Shown piece after piece: positions 1 through 8,955 of a stretch of 64,000 nucleotides of DNA; the first letter of the stretch is position 1; the number at the start of each line of letters is the position of its first letter. The stretch covers positions 2,423,116 through 2,487,115 of the forward strand of contig JAVSMP010000001.1 in NCBI GenBank assembly GCA_032027145.1, in the 5' to 3' direction. The stretch comes from Ignavibacterium sp. (lineage in GTDB: Bacteria > Bacteroidota > Ignavibacteria > Ignavibacteriales > Ignavibacteriaceae). Both the position numbers and the translations under genes were made by a program. Below the pieces are notes generated by a model. The model made no database searches, was not told where the DNA came from, and was given only the letters and a program-made list of their open reading frames with translations.

Positions 1-1396
1 GATGTCAATGGCTCCGTCAATATCGTTAACTGAAAGCACAAGATTAACATTGATTGCCGAAAGAAGATTAATGAAAATACAGGAAGTAGCAGGAGCAGTT
101 ACAAGAATTGGCAGAGGTGAAGTGGGTGCTCATACGGACCCAATAAATAGTGCGGAAATGTATGTACTTCTTAAGCCCAAAGAACAATGGCGGCGCGATA
201 TGAGTCAGGGTGAATTAGAAGAAATTATTCGTGAAGAATTTGGAGAAATACCGGGCGCGCTTGTTAACTTCACTCAGCCGATTCAGATGACTGTTGATGA
301 ACTTCTCGAAGGTGTAAGAGCAGAATTGGCTATCAAATTATTTGGCGGTGACCTTGAAGTTTTAAAGAATGAAGCAGAAAAAATTGCTTCGGTTATCAGA
401 ACTGTAAAAGGAGCCGAAGATGTTCAGGTTGACCAGGTAACGGGTGCACCGCAGTTAAAAATTGTGATAAACAGACATAGCATAGCCCGTTACGGAATTA
501 ATGTTGAAGATGTGCAGCAGGTAATTAGAACAGCGGTAGGCGGAGAAACTGCAGGACAAATATTTGAAGAAATAAGAAGATTCGATATACTAGTCCGATT
601 CACACCCGAAGCAAGATTAACGGCAAGCGACATTGGTAAAATACTTATTAAAGCACCAAATGGGACAAATGTGCCGCTAAGTCAGCTTGCTGAAATAGAA
701 GAAGTAATAGGACCGAGACAAATAACCAGAGAAAATAACCAGCGGTTTATAACTATACAGGCAAATGTTGTTGGTAGAGATATAGGTTCATTTGTTGAAG
801 AAGGACAGCAAGTAATCGAATCAAACGTGAAGCTGCCAGCCGGCTATCTTGTAACGTGGGGCGGACAGTTCAGACTTCAGCAGGAAGCAAATAAAAGATT
901 TGCAGTAGTTATTCCGATCACGTTACTTCTGATATTTTTATTACTCTTTTTCAATTTTGGATCCGTTAAAAACTCACTGCTTATTCTTTTGAATATTCCG
1001 CTTGCGTTAATCGGCGGTGTAGTAGGGCTCTGGATAACAGGACAAAATCTTTCTGTTCCTTCCTCGGTTGGCTTTATTGCGTTATTTGGCGTCGCATTAG
1101 AAAACGGAATGATACTCGTTACTTATTTTAATCAACTGATGAGAGAAGGTTTAAAAATAGATGAAGCGTCGGTTAAAGGAGCTTTGTTAAGAGTAAGACC
1201 GGTTTTAATGACCGCGCTTACAACCGCTCTTGGTTTAATTCCATTATTGTTTGCGGCAGGTACAGGGAGTGAAGTTCAAAGACCTCTTGCAACCGTGGTA
1301 GTTGGTGGATTGTTTACTTCAACTATACTTACTCTATTAGTTTTGCCCGCTTTATACAAATGGTTTTCAATAAAATTCAGCGAACGTGAAATGTAA
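1..1396 (+). CDS. Heavy-metal efflux RND transporter, C-terminal part (CusA/CzcA type)
   Basis: The reading frame is open at the window edge, so only the last ~464 residues of a protein normally just over 1000 aa are present. RND pumps use proton flow to export metal ions across the envelope with an adaptor and an outer-membrane channel. The visible part holds the second periplasmic pore/docking half (residues ~1-300) and then a run of membrane helices. The helix-rich end carries GVALENGMILVTYFNQ and GSEVQRPLATVVVGGL, which are typical of the HME-RND (CusA/CzcA) branch. The metal cannot be assigned because the N-terminal half is missing. The next gene is a PII-like protein, a known neighbour of such pumps. 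A strong stem-loop follows the stop. Confidence 0.9.
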   Translation, partial: MSMAPSISLTESTRLTLIAERRLMKIQEVAGAVTRIGRGEVGAHTDPINSAEMYVLLKPKEQWRRDMSQGELEEIIREEFGEIPGALVNFTQPIQMTVDELLEGVRAELAIKLFGGDLEVLKNEAEKIASVIRTVKGAEDVQVDQVTGAPQLKIVINRHSIARYGINVEDVQQVIRTAVGGETAGQIFEEIRRFDILVRFTPEARLTASDIGKILIKAPNGTNVPLSQLAEIEEVIGPRQITRENNQRFITIQANVVGRDIGSFVEEGQQVIESNVKLPAGYLVTWGGQFRLQQEANKRFAVVIPITLLLIFLLLFFNFGSVKNSLLILLNIPLALIGGVVGLWITGQNLSVPSSVGFIALFGVALENGMILVTYFNQLMREGLKIDEASVKGALLRVRPVLMTALTTALGLIPLLFAAGTGSEVQRPLATVVVGGLFTSTILTLLVLPALYKWFSIKFSEREM

Positions 1397-1404
1397 AACT
1401 TGTA

Positions 1405-1435
1405 GAGATGACATCTTTCTAAAAGATGTCATCTC
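1405..1435 (+). terminator. 13-bp perfect stem-loop after the RND gene
   Basis: Bases 1405-1417 and 1423-1435 are perfect inverted complements around a 5-base loop. The hairpin starts 9 bp after the RND stop codon and ends 28 bp before the PII-like start. No T-run follows, so it may be an attenuator or an mRNA-stabilising element rather than a classical intrinsic terminator. Confidence 0.55.
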
Positions 1436-1463
1436 GCTTAACTAAAAAATATGGAGAATAATT

Positions 1464-1805
1464 ATGAAAGAAATAAAAGCAATTATAAGAGATTTTAAAC
1501 TCGATGCGGTAATAACTGAGCTTAAAAAAATAGAAGGATTGCCCGGTATTACAATTTCGGAAATAAAAGGATTTGGTAAATCAAAAGCCAGAAATGCACA
1601 GGATAAAATCAGTGAAGGGTTACACGAGTTTGTGCCAAGAGTTAAAATAGAATTGGTTGTTCATAATGATATTGTTGATCAAGTGATAGATGTAATTCAA
1701 AGAACGGCTCATACGGGAAATCCGGGAGATGGAAAAATATTTGTAATTGAAGTTAGTAACGTTGTTAAGATAAGAACAAATGAGAGAGGCGCAGTAGCGA
1801 TTTGA
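1464..1805 (+). CDS. PII-like signalling protein beside a metal pump
   Basis: This 113-aa protein has the PII (GlnB/GlnK) fold signature: an N-terminal MKEIKAIIRDFKLDAV strand-helix, VPRVKIELVVHND in the middle, and HTGNPGDGKIFVIEV near residues 81-95, matching the family's B-loop. The T-loop (residues ~37-57) lacks the usual YRG(A/V)EY uridylylation segment and has a charged KSKARNAQDKISEGLHEF stretch instead. The PII-NG subgroup, described next to CzcA/CusA pumps, fits this context. PII proteins form trimers that sense ATP/ADP and small molecules and bind membrane transporters, so a link to the adjacent RND pump is inferred. A GGAG-like ribosome site precedes the ATG. Confidence 0.85.
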   Translation: MKEIKAIIRDFKLDAVITELKKIEGLPGITISEIKGFGKSKARNAQDKISEGLHEFVPRVKIELVVHNDIVDQVIDVIQRTAHTGNPGDGKIFVIEVSNVVKIRTNERGAVAI

Positions 1806-1881
1806 TGGAAGATGTTTGATGGGAAATGGATTGTGGGATTGGATTTACAGTTAAAATGGAATATTAGAATGAGATGAAGTT

Positions 1882-2754
1882 GTGAAAGAATATTTCTCAA
1901 AAAATATTGTTTTTGTTTGTTGGTTCTTTACGGTCTTAAACTCTTGCTTAATCGCACAAAGTATGAATGGATCCGCAAAAAAAACAATAGGAAAGGAAAA
2001 TCTTTTAGATCAGATTTTTGACGAATCTGAAATGGAGAATATCCACAAGTATTATGAAGAAGTTATTGAAATTGACAGCACAAATTATGATGCACTAACT
2101 AACCTTGGAGTAATTTATCAACGAGCTGCGGATTTGGAAAAATCGCTCGGGTATTTTAAGAAAGCTGTAAAGTTCAATCCTCAAAAAGCAAGAGCATACC
2201 ATAACCTTGGCATTCTGAACAGTATAATGGGACGGCTTGATGAAGCAGTTATTAATCTTAACAAAGCAGCGGAGCTTGATTCGACCAGTCCAAACTCAAT
2301 CCGTCAATTGGGAATTATTTATTTGCAGAACAAAATGTTCAACGAAGCGCTTGAATCTTTTAACCGTGCTTTGAAGAGAGATAATAAAGATACTGAAAGT
2401 TATTTGGGAAAATCTCTTGCTTACTGGCTGCTTAAAGATTATGATAAGGTACTTGCTGTGGTAAATGAAATGCAATCATTTGATTTACGTTTCAATCGAA
2501 TGGAACTGCTGCTTGCTGATGTTTATTTTAAGAAAAATGATTATGAGAAGGCAATGAAATATGCAAAGATTGATGAGGTTGAGAACTCATCTCAGGCAGA
2601 AGGTCATTACTTGCTTGGTGTTCTTTATGAAATTAGCGGAGAGAAAGACAAAGCAGAATTTGAATTTGAAGAGGCATCTGCAATTACGCAGCAAAATCCT
2701 CAAGCAAGTTTGGAGTTAAGTATCAATATTTTTTTCAATGCTGAAGTAAAATGA
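1882..2754 (+). CDS. Secreted or periplasmic TPR-repeat protein
   Basis: The 290-aa protein starts at GTG and has an N-terminal hydrophobic signal segment (residues ~7-25) ending near IAQS. It is followed by about five tetratricopeptide repeats, e.g. DALTNLGVIYQRAADLEKSL, ARAYHNLGILNSIMGRLDEA and SPNSIRQLGIIYLQNKMFNE. TPR arrays are protein-protein scaffolds. The specific partner is unknown. It lies between the PII-like gene and a kinase-like membrane gene, only a few bases from the latter, so co-transcription is likely. The GTG start has no strong ribosome site. Confidence 0.75.
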   Translation: MKEYFSKNIVFVCWFFTVLNSCLIAQSMNGSAKKTIGKENLLDQIFDESEMENIHKYYEEVIEIDSTNYDALTNLGVIYQRAADLEKSLGYFKKAVKFNPQKARAYHNLGILNSIMGRLDEAVINLNKAAELDSTSPNSIRQLGIIYLQNKMFNEALESFNRALKRDNKDTESYLGKSLAYWLLKDYDKVLAVVNEMQSFDLRFNRMELLLADVYFKKNDYEKAMKYAKIDEVENSSQAEGHYLLGVLYEISGEKDKAEFEFEEASAITQQNPQASLELSINIFFNAEVK

Positions 2755-2758
2755 ACAG

Positions 2759-3826
2759 ATGAGAGTGAAGATGATGAGTAAGGTATTAAAAATGATTTCT
2801 CCTATGATGAACAGAATAGCAGGAAGTAAAGGGGAAAAAATATTAAGCGGAACCGTTTTATTAGCAATAGCGATTAGTCTTGTTCACTTCTTAACTTTCT
2901 CCCAGGAAGAAATTTATCTTGATTTTCTGCATCAGCTTTTATCGAAGTTATATTTTTTACCGGTTCTTTTAGCTGCATTATTTTTAGGTATAAAAGGAGC
3001 AATAAAGCTGGCACTGGTCGTTTCATTATTATATCTGCCGCACTCTTTAAATACAGGACTTTTTTCAAAGTTATATATTGCAGAAAATCTTTCTGAGTTA
3101 ATATTAATCTGGACAGTAGGAATAATAGCCGGAGTGTTGATAGATAGATTAAAAAAAGTTCAAGCTGAAAAAGCCCGGCTGGCTGCGTTAGAAAAAATAT
3201 CAACCGTAATAAACGTTGTTAATAACGGTATAATGAATGATTATTCTGCTTGTGAAGGGTTAACGAAATCTTTGAAAAGTATTTATAATAATGGTGATGG
3301 AAATTCTTTTACGGTAAAATTGTTATCGGAAAAATTAGAGCGTTTGGGTTCACACATATCGCACCTATCTAACCTTGTTGCGCCTAAACCGATGAAAAAA
3401 GTTAGATATAATCTTTTTCATCTGACTAAAAAATGTATGAATGAAATTATACAGAATAATCCCGGTTATAATTTTTCTTTTAAGAGTGAACCAAAACTGC
3501 CGCCGGTTTATATGGATGTTAGGCAAATTGAATTTGCCTTGAAGCAAATATTACAAAGCTTCATAGAACAAAGCCCGGCGAAAAAGGAACTTATAATATC
3601 AGCAGCAATAAACAATGAAATGGTTGAAATATCTTTAACTCTGAATGGAAAGAAAACGACTCAAAAAAATAATGGGACGGAAGTATTTGATTTAATAGCT
3701 AATCCGGAGAAGGGATACACTTTTGCACTTGCATCTTCAATTATACACGCTCATAGCGGAAATGTAAAATTTGAAACCGGTGAAAGCGGCATCAGGTCAA
3801 TCTATTTAAATATGCCGGTAAATTGA
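2759..3826 (+). CDS. Membrane protein with degenerate histidine-kinase-like region
   Basis: The 355-aa protein has four probable membrane helices (residues ~30-128), a short coiled linker (~130-150) and a C-terminal region resembling the ATPase half of sensor kinases. The final ~60 residues read like a worn G2 box and end (GYTFALASSIIHAHSGNVKFE in place of GLGLAIVKKIVEAHGG). The phospho-acceptor HE(I/L)xxP motif, the N-box asparagine and the DxGxG box are not visible, so catalytic activity is doubtful. ATGs at 2759, 2771 and 2774 are all possible starts. It may act as an adaptor or pseudokinase in the metal operon; that role is inferred. Confidence 0.55.
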   Translation: MRVKMMSKVLKMISPMMNRIAGSKGEKILSGTVLLAIAISLVHFLTFSQEEIYLDFLHQLLSKLYFLPVLLAALFLGIKGAIKLALVVSLLYLPHSLNTGLFSKLYIAENLSELILIWTVGIIAGVLIDRLKKVQAEKARLAALEKISTVINVVNNGIMNDYSACEGLTKSLKSIYNNGDGNSFTVKLLSEKLERLGSHISHLSNLVAPKPMKKVRYNLFHLTKKCMNEIIQNNPGYNFSFKSEPKLPPVYMDVRQIEFALKQILQSFIEQSPAKKELIISAAINNEMVEISLTLNGKKTTQKNNGTEVFDLIANPEKGYTFALASSIIHAHSGNVKFETGESGIRSIYLNMPVN

Positions 3827-3864
3827 AATATGATTATTTAGAATAAAAAATTTTAGGTGAATCA

Positions 3865-4215
3865 ATGAAAAAATTATCAATATTAATTTTGCCCGCAATT
3901 TTTATAGTGGTTATCACAATAATGTATTTTACATATTTTGCCAAAACCGGTGAAATAGGTTCATTCGATAAATTCAGCCCGGGAAGTGAGATAAACCAGG
4001 GGATAAATGTATTTGTTGTTAAAGCCAAAGGGTTTGAAAGAGACGCTAACGGAAATATCATTTCTTTTTATGCCGCGGATAAAAACAATGTTGAGATAAA
4101 AGTTACTTCTCACGAACCAATTCCGCCGGAAATTGCAGATGCAGAAGTTGTAGAATTGCTTGGGCATATGCACGAAAATACTCTTACCGCTGCAAAGATT
4201 GCAATTGTAAAATGA
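3865..4215 (+). CDS. Membrane-anchored OB-fold protein, CcmE-like
   Basis: The 116-aa protein has one N-terminal membrane helix (residues ~4-26) and a small beta-rich domain with the spacing of cytochrome c maturation protein CcmE (INVFVVKAKGF, NNVEIKVTSHEPIPPEI, VVELLGHMHENTLTAAKI). CcmE carries heme on a conserved histidine; I do not see that motif in its usual context, although His residues occur in GHMHEN. It may therefore be a CcmE-like OB domain with another periplasmic role. Its stop overlaps the start of the downstream exporter by 4 bp, which implies co-expression. Confidence 0.5.
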   Translation: MKKLSILILPAIFIVVITIMYFTYFAKTGEIGSFDKFSPGSEINQGINVFVVKAKGFERDANGNIISFYAADKNNVEIKVTSHEPIPPEIADAEVVELLGHMHENTLTAAKIAIVK

Positions 4216-4883
4216 AGGGCTATGATATGACTGGTTTATCACAAATAATATTAGGCGCTTTTTTACTCAGCATAGTTCACGCTTCTATTCCGAATCATTG
4301 GATTCCTTTGGTTGCTCTCTCCAAATCGGAAAAGTGGAATGAAAAATCAACGATGGGCATTACTGCAATTGCTGGATTATCACACACGCTTAGCACAATA
4401 ATTATCGGAATCATAATTGGATTTTTGGGGTACAAACTATCGGATTCTTACTCTTTCATTGTTGGAGTAATCGCTCCAAGCTTGCTGATACTACTTGGAA
4501 TAATTTATCTTATATTGAGCTTTAGAGAAAATAAACATTACCATCATCACTCTCACGAAATTCATATTGATGATGTTAATCCCGAAGGGACAAGAAAGAA
4601 AACTACCGCTGCAATAATTCTTACTTTGGTAATCTCGATGTTTTTTTCTCCTTGTCTGGAAATAGAAGCGTATTATTTTGTTGCAGGCAAGCTCGGCTGG
4701 GAAGGAATAATTTCAGTATCGATAATCTATACTGTAATTACTATTGCCGGAATGCTTCTGCTTGTGTGGCTTGGAATGAAAGGCGTAAGAAAAATTAAAT
4801 CGCATTTTCTCGAACACCACGAAAAAACAATAACTGGAGTTTTGTTAATCGTTCTTGGAATAACTGGATATTTTATTAGATAG
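4212..4883 (+). CDS. Metal exporter-like membrane protein (NicO/RcnA/UreH-like)
   Basis: The 223-aa protein has about six hydrophobic helices and a cytoplasmic His-rich loop near residues 106-120 (KHYHHHSHEIHI). The first helix carries HASIPNHW, reminiscent of the histidine signature of the NicO/RcnA Ni/Co exporters, and a second helix has GLSHTLS. The family moves divalent metals out of the cytoplasm, or supplies nickel in UreH-type members. A second ATG, six codons in, could be the true start. The gene overlaps the CcmE-like gene and is followed 28 bp later by the P1B ATPase, so export of a soft divalent metal is a reasonable inference. Confidence 0.6.
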   Translation: MKGYDMTGLSQIILGAFLLSIVHASIPNHWIPLVALSKSEKWNEKSTMGITAIAGLSHTLSTIIIGIIIGFLGYKLSDSYSFIVGVIAPSLLILLGIIYLILSFRENKHYHHHSHEIHIDDVNPEGTRKKTTAAIILTLVISMFFSPCLEIEAYYFVAGKLGWEGIISVSIIYTVITIAGMLLLVWLGMKGVRKIKSHFLEHHEKTITGVLLIVLGITGYFIR

Positions 4884-4910
4884 AAAACGAGAATTAAAAG
4901 GTAACTTATT

Positions 4911-7010
4911 ATGAAAAAATATCAACTTAAAAATATTGACTGCGCATCGTGTGCGGCAAAGATTGAAGAAGGGCTTTCAAAGATGCCCGAAGTTAAATTT
5001 GTTTCTGTGAATTTTGCAAACTCGACTTTACAGATTGATGCACCGGATTTAGAAGAAGTAAAACAAAAGATTAAAGAGATCGAACCGGAAGTGGAAGTAG
5101 TTGAACCGACTGATGACCTTACACCGCCGGCTAAAAGGTTTGCAATAAAAGATGAACTTGCCGAGAACAAAAACGAATTGATAAAAATCTTTTTTGCACT
5201 TCTTCTGCTTTCCGTCGGGCTAATCTTCGAAGAAGAAATTCATAACACTCCTTATCATTTTGCAGAATATCTGGTTTTTATTTCTGCTTATCTGATAAGC
5301 GGCTGGGGTGTTTTAAAGGGTGCTGCAAGAAGTATTGCAAAAGGAAAAGTTTTCAACGAGCTTTTTCTTATGTCAATTGCAACGCTTGGCGCAATTGCAA
5401 TTGATGAAATGGCTGAAGCAGTTGCCGTTATGTTGTTTTTTGTAGTCGGGGAATTGTTCCAGAATATTGCCGTTAACCGCTCACGAAAGTCAGTGAAAGC
5501 ATTATTGGAGATAAGACCGGATTATGCGAACATAAAAATAAATGGAGATGTTAAAAGAGTTTCGCCAACGGAAGTTCATCCCGGACAAATAATTCTTGTG
5601 AAGCCCGGAGAGAAAATTCCTTTGGACGGAAATATTATCGAAGGAAATTCTTTTGTTGATACTTCGGCACTCACTGGGGAATCTGTTCCCCGTTCTGTAA
5701 AAGAAAGCGAAACAGTTTTAGCGGGAATGATTAATAAAAGCGGACTGCTTACAATTAAAGTAACAAAAGAATTTGGCGAGTCTTCAATTACAAAAATTTT
5801 AGAGCTGGTTGAAAATGCAAGCAGTAAAAAAGCAGAGACAGAAAAATTCATCACTACATTTGCCCGCTATTACACTCCAGTAGTTGTATTTGGAGCCTTG
5901 CTTCTTGCTGTTATTCCACCGTTGTTTTTTGCCGGACAAACATTTACTGACTGGATTTACAGAGCGTTGGTAGTGCTTGTAATTTCTTGCCCTTGTGCTT
6001 TAGTGATAAGCATTCCGCTCGGATATTTTGGCGGGATTGGTGGCGCTTCACGAAGAGGGATCCTTGTTAAAGGTTCCAATTTTTTGGATGCGCTCACAAA
6101 AATTAAGACCGTCGTATTTGATAAAACCGGAACGTTAACGAAAGGTGAATTCAAAGTTGCGGAAATAGTTTCTGCCAACGGATTCAAGGAAGAAGCCATT
6201 CTGAAATATGCTGCTTATGCAGAAGCGAACTCGAGTCATCCGATTGCTAAATCAATATTGGAAGCTTATCAGAATGAAATTCAGCAAAATGAAATAAGCG
6301 ATGTAAAAGAAATATCCGGTCACGGCATTCAGGCAAAAGTAAACGGAGACGAAATTTTGATTGGAAATGATAAGCTGCTTCATCTTGAAAATATCGAACA
6401 CGACAAATGTGATGTTGAAGGAACTGTTGTTCACGTAACGGTAAATAAAAAATATGCCGGCTATATCGTAATATCAGATTCATTAAAAGATGAAGCTGCA
6501 GAAGCAATTACTGCGCTGAACAAATTAAAAGTAGATACCGTTATGCTAACCGGAGATAACAAAAGCGCTGCTGAAGTCTTTGCAATAAAGCTTGGTATCA
6601 AAGAATATTATTCAGAGCTGCTGCCGGAAAACAAAGTTGAACATATTGAAAAGCTAATTGACTCAGCAAAAGATGGAAAAGTCGCATTCGTTGGTGATGG
6701 AATAAATGATGCGCCGGTAATTGCCCGTGCCGATGTTGGAATTGCAATGGGTGCTCTCGGCTCCGATGCAGCAGTTGAAACCGCAGACGTAGTTTTGATG
6801 ACCGATTCACCAATGCAGGTTGTAAAGTCAATTGAAGTTGCAAAGCGGACGAGAACTATCGTCTGGCAAAACATTGGTTTTGCAATGGGAGTGAAATTAT
6901 TCTTCATTCTTCTCGGCGCATTTGGAATTGCAACAATGTGGGAAGCGGTGTTCGGCGATATGGGTGTTGCGATTATTGCAATATTGAATGCTATGAGAGT
7001 GATGAAATAA
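4911..7010 (+). CDS. P1B-type metal ATPase, Zn/Cd/Pb (ZntA/CadA) type
   Basis: The 699-aa protein has one HMA domain with C11-x-x-C14, a TGES actuator motif, the transmembrane C360-P-C362 motif followed by ALVISIPLGYFGG, the phosphorylation site D404-KTGTLT, an HP locus (SSHPIA), TGDN and GDGIND. The ALVISIP context after CPC is typical of Zn2+/Cd2+/Pb2+ exporters rather than Cu+ exporters. It pumps metal from cytoplasm to periplasm using ATP. Length is normal for the family. It ends the operon begun by the upstream metal genes; the next 500 bp are decayed metal-transport remnants. Confidence 0.93.
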   Translation: MKKYQLKNIDCASCAAKIEEGLSKMPEVKFVSVNFANSTLQIDAPDLEEVKQKIKEIEPEVEVVEPTDDLTPPAKRFAIKDELAENKNELIKIFFALLLLSVGLIFEEEIHNTPYHFAEYLVFISAYLISGWGVLKGAARSIAKGKVFNELFLMSIATLGAIAIDEMAEAVAVMLFFVVGELFQNIAVNRSRKSVKALLEIRPDYANIKINGDVKRVSPTEVHPGQIILVKPGEKIPLDGNIIEGNSFVDTSALTGESVPRSVKESETVLAGMINKSGLLTIKVTKEFGESSITKILELVENASSKKAETEKFITTFARYYTPVVVFGALLLAVIPPLFFAGQTFTDWIYRALVVLVISCPCALVISIPLGYFGGIGGASRRGILVKGSNFLDALTKIKTVVFDKTGTLTKGEFKVAEIVSANGFKEEAILKYAAYAEANSSHPIAKSILEAYQNEIQQNEISDVKEISGHGIQAKVNGDEILIGNDKLLHLENIEHDKCDVEGTVVHVTVNKKYAGYIVISDSLKDEAAEAITALNKLKVDTVMLTGDNKSAAEVFAIKLGIKEYYSELLPENKVEHIEKLIDSAKDGKVAFVGDGINDAPVIARADVGIAMGALGSDAAVETADVVLMTDSPMQVVKSIEVAKRTRTIVWQNIGFAMGVKLFFILLGAFGIATMWEAVFGDMGVAIIAILNAMRVMK

Positions 7011-7037
7011 AATTTGATTGAAATTATTCTTTAATAA

Positions 7038-7220
7038 GCATCTTATATCTGCATTCCAATGGCAATTCCCACTTCCGCTGGTGCAGAGTTACAAAGACCC
7101 CTTGCAACTGTGGCTATCGGTGGATTGATGACATCAATCCTGCTTACACCTTTGCTCATTTCATCAATTTATAGCTGGTTCGAAAATAGAAAAGTTGAGG
7201 TTAATTATCTATTGGAATAA
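7038..7220 (+). pseudogene. Remnant of a second RND metal pump (C-terminus only)
   Basis: From 7038 to the TAA at 7218-7220 the frame encodes a fragment including IPMAIPTSAGAELQRPLATVAIGGL, which aligns by eye with the C-terminal end of CusA/CzcA pumps and with the equivalent part of the intact-looking copy ending at 1396. An in-frame stop lies just upstream at 7035 and no longer pump sequence is visible between the ATPase and this fragment. It differs from the copy at 1-1396, so it is a remnant of a second pump, not a fresh duplication. Confidence 0.7.
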
Positions 7221-7246
7221 ATTGAATATATTTAAATAGATAAAAA

Positions 7247-7542
7247 ATGGAACACAATCATTCACATAGCCATCAGTCGATAAATTACAACAAAGCTTTC
7301 ATAATTGGAATTACACTGAATGTAATTTACATCTTAGTCGAAGTTTTCTATGGTTTGATGATCAACTCGATGGCATTACTTGCAGATGCCGGACATATAT
7401 GTGGTCTTTCGGACCAGAGATTTATTCTGATGCCATTTCAGTCGTAACATCAAGTCCAAAACTATCGTATTATTAGAAAGAAATATTGCCTGAAGTTGGG
7501 ATTGTTCATACTACTTTCGAAGTGCATAAATGTCAACATTAG
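7247..7542 (+). pseudogene. Decayed cation diffusion facilitator (CzcD-like)
   Basis: The start is intact: a His-rich N-terminus (EHNHSHSHQ) and two CDF helices ending SMALLADAGH, as in CzcD/ZitB proteins. The frame then runs into unrelated sequence and stops at 7447. The last ~55 bases before 7542, in another frame, encode LPEVGIVHTTFEVHKCQH, resembling the CDF C-terminal end. Nearly all of the central helices and most of the cytoplasmic domain are missing, so this is an internally deleted pseudogene. Confidence 0.75.
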
Positions 7543-7545
7543 AAA

Positions 7546-8955
7546 TTATTGTGGGGACTTATCATCAAACGGTGACAGCTTATAGTTTTCAATTTTGCTG
7601 TAAAGAGTCGGTAGCGAAATGCCCAAAATTTTGTATGCTTTGTTTTTATCCCACTGAACGGCATCGAGTACTTTTTTAATATGATTTTTTTCATTTTCAG
7701 CAAGTGTGATAAATTGAACTTCATCCTTAATTTCACCCGGTTCGGGCTTTCTTAAAAGTATATTTTCCTTGTTAAGAATATCATCACTTGAGAGAACAAC
7801 TGCCTGCATTAAGGTGTTTTCCAATTCTCTTACATTCCCTACCCAGTAATGATTTTTTAACATCTCCATTACATCTTCAGGTACTTTAGTAACATTTTTA
7901 TGAAGTTCATTATTAATCTTTGCAAGAAAATGGCTAACCAAAAAAGGTACATCATCCAGACGTTCACGGAGAGGTGGAAGGTTAATTGATACTACTTTTA
8001 ATCTAAAATATAAATCCTCTCTAAATTCTCCATCGCTTACAAGTGCGTTTAAATCTTTATTAGTAGCTGCAATTATTCTTGCTTTTATCGGGATTAAAGT
8101 TTCTCCTCCAACACGTTCAAATTCTTTTTGCTGTAAAACTCTTAATAACTGAACTTGCAGATTAGGAGATATTTCAGAAATTTCATCAAGGAAAATTGTA
8201 CCTTCACCGGCAAGTTCAAATTTACCTTTTTTATCGCGTATGGAACCGGTGAAAGCTCCTTTTACGTGACCGAATAATTCACTTTCGAGAAGGGATTCAG
8301 TTAAAGCTGTACAGTTAACGGGAACAAAGGGTTTATCCTTAGTAATGCCGCTGTAATGAATTGCCCTTGCAACAAGCTCTTTTCCTGTACCGCTTTCACC
8401 TTCGAGAAGAACTGTTACTCGGCTTGTTGTAGTCTGCCCTATCTTTTTATAAACATCTTTCATAACTGAAGATTTACCAATAAGGGTATTCTCTGACTGA
8501 TATTCTTCAGTTTCAACAGTAATAAATGAAGTGAGCTGCTCGCTCATTTTTTTATTTTCAAGAGCACGGCTAATAGTAATTTTCAGCTTATCTATCTCAA
8601 GCGGTTTCTCAATGTAATCATAAGCACCTTGCTGCATTGCTTTAACCGTACTGCTCATATCATCAAAAGCGGTAATCATAATAACGTGAATGTGCGAATC
8701 AATTTCTTTTACTTTCTTTAAAACTTCAAATCCATCTGCCTTTGGCATTTTAATATCGGTTATCACTAAATCCGGAATTTCCTTTTGTGCAATTTCAATT
8801 CCTTCAGAACCATTAGAAGCTGAATAGACATTAAAGTTCAGTTTCTTTAAATAATTTGTTAATGTTTTTCTTATTGATTCATCATCATCAATAACAAGTA
8901 TTTTGAAGCTGCTATTTTCTTTATTTAATTCACTCATAGCTGTTCTATTGTACAA
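7546..8955 (-). CDS. NtrC-family sigma-54-dependent response regulator
   Basis: The 469-aa protein has an N-terminal receiver domain (residues ~15-130, phospho-Asp in LVITDIKMP), a central AAA+ domain with Walker A GESGTGKE, the sigma-54 contact loop GAFTG, and GEGTIFLDEISE, and a C-terminal Fis-type helix-turn-helix (KAYKILGISLPTLYSKIENY). Such proteins oligomerise when phosphorylated and remodel sigma-54 RNA polymerase. The gene overlaps the upstream sensor kinase by 11 bp. Sigma-54-like sites at 11206, 14864 and 19716 are candidate targets, making this the likely regulator of the metal genes. The signal is unproven. Confidence 0.95.
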   Translation of the reverse strand: MYNRTAMSELNKENSSFKILVIDDDESIRKTLTNYLKKLNFNVYSASNGSEGIEIAQKEIPDLVITDIKMPKADGFEVLKKVKEIDSHIHVIMITAFDDMSSTVKAMQQGAYDYIEKPLEIDKLKITISRALENKKMSEQLTSFITVETEEYQSENTLIGKSSVMKDVYKKIGQTTTSRVTVLLEGESGTGKELVARAIHYSGITKDKPFVPVNCTALTESLLESELFGHVKGAFTGSIRDKKGKFELAGEGTIFLDEISEISPNLQVQLLRVLQQKEFERVGGETLIPIKARIIAATNKDLNALVSDGEFREDLYFRLKVVSINLPPLRERLDDVPFLVSHFLAKINNELHKNVTKVPEDVMEMLKNHYWVGNVRELENTLMQAVVLSSDDILNKENILLRKPEPGEIKDEVQFITLAENEKNHIKKVLDAVQWDKNKAYKILGISLPTLYSKIENYKLSPFDDKSPQ

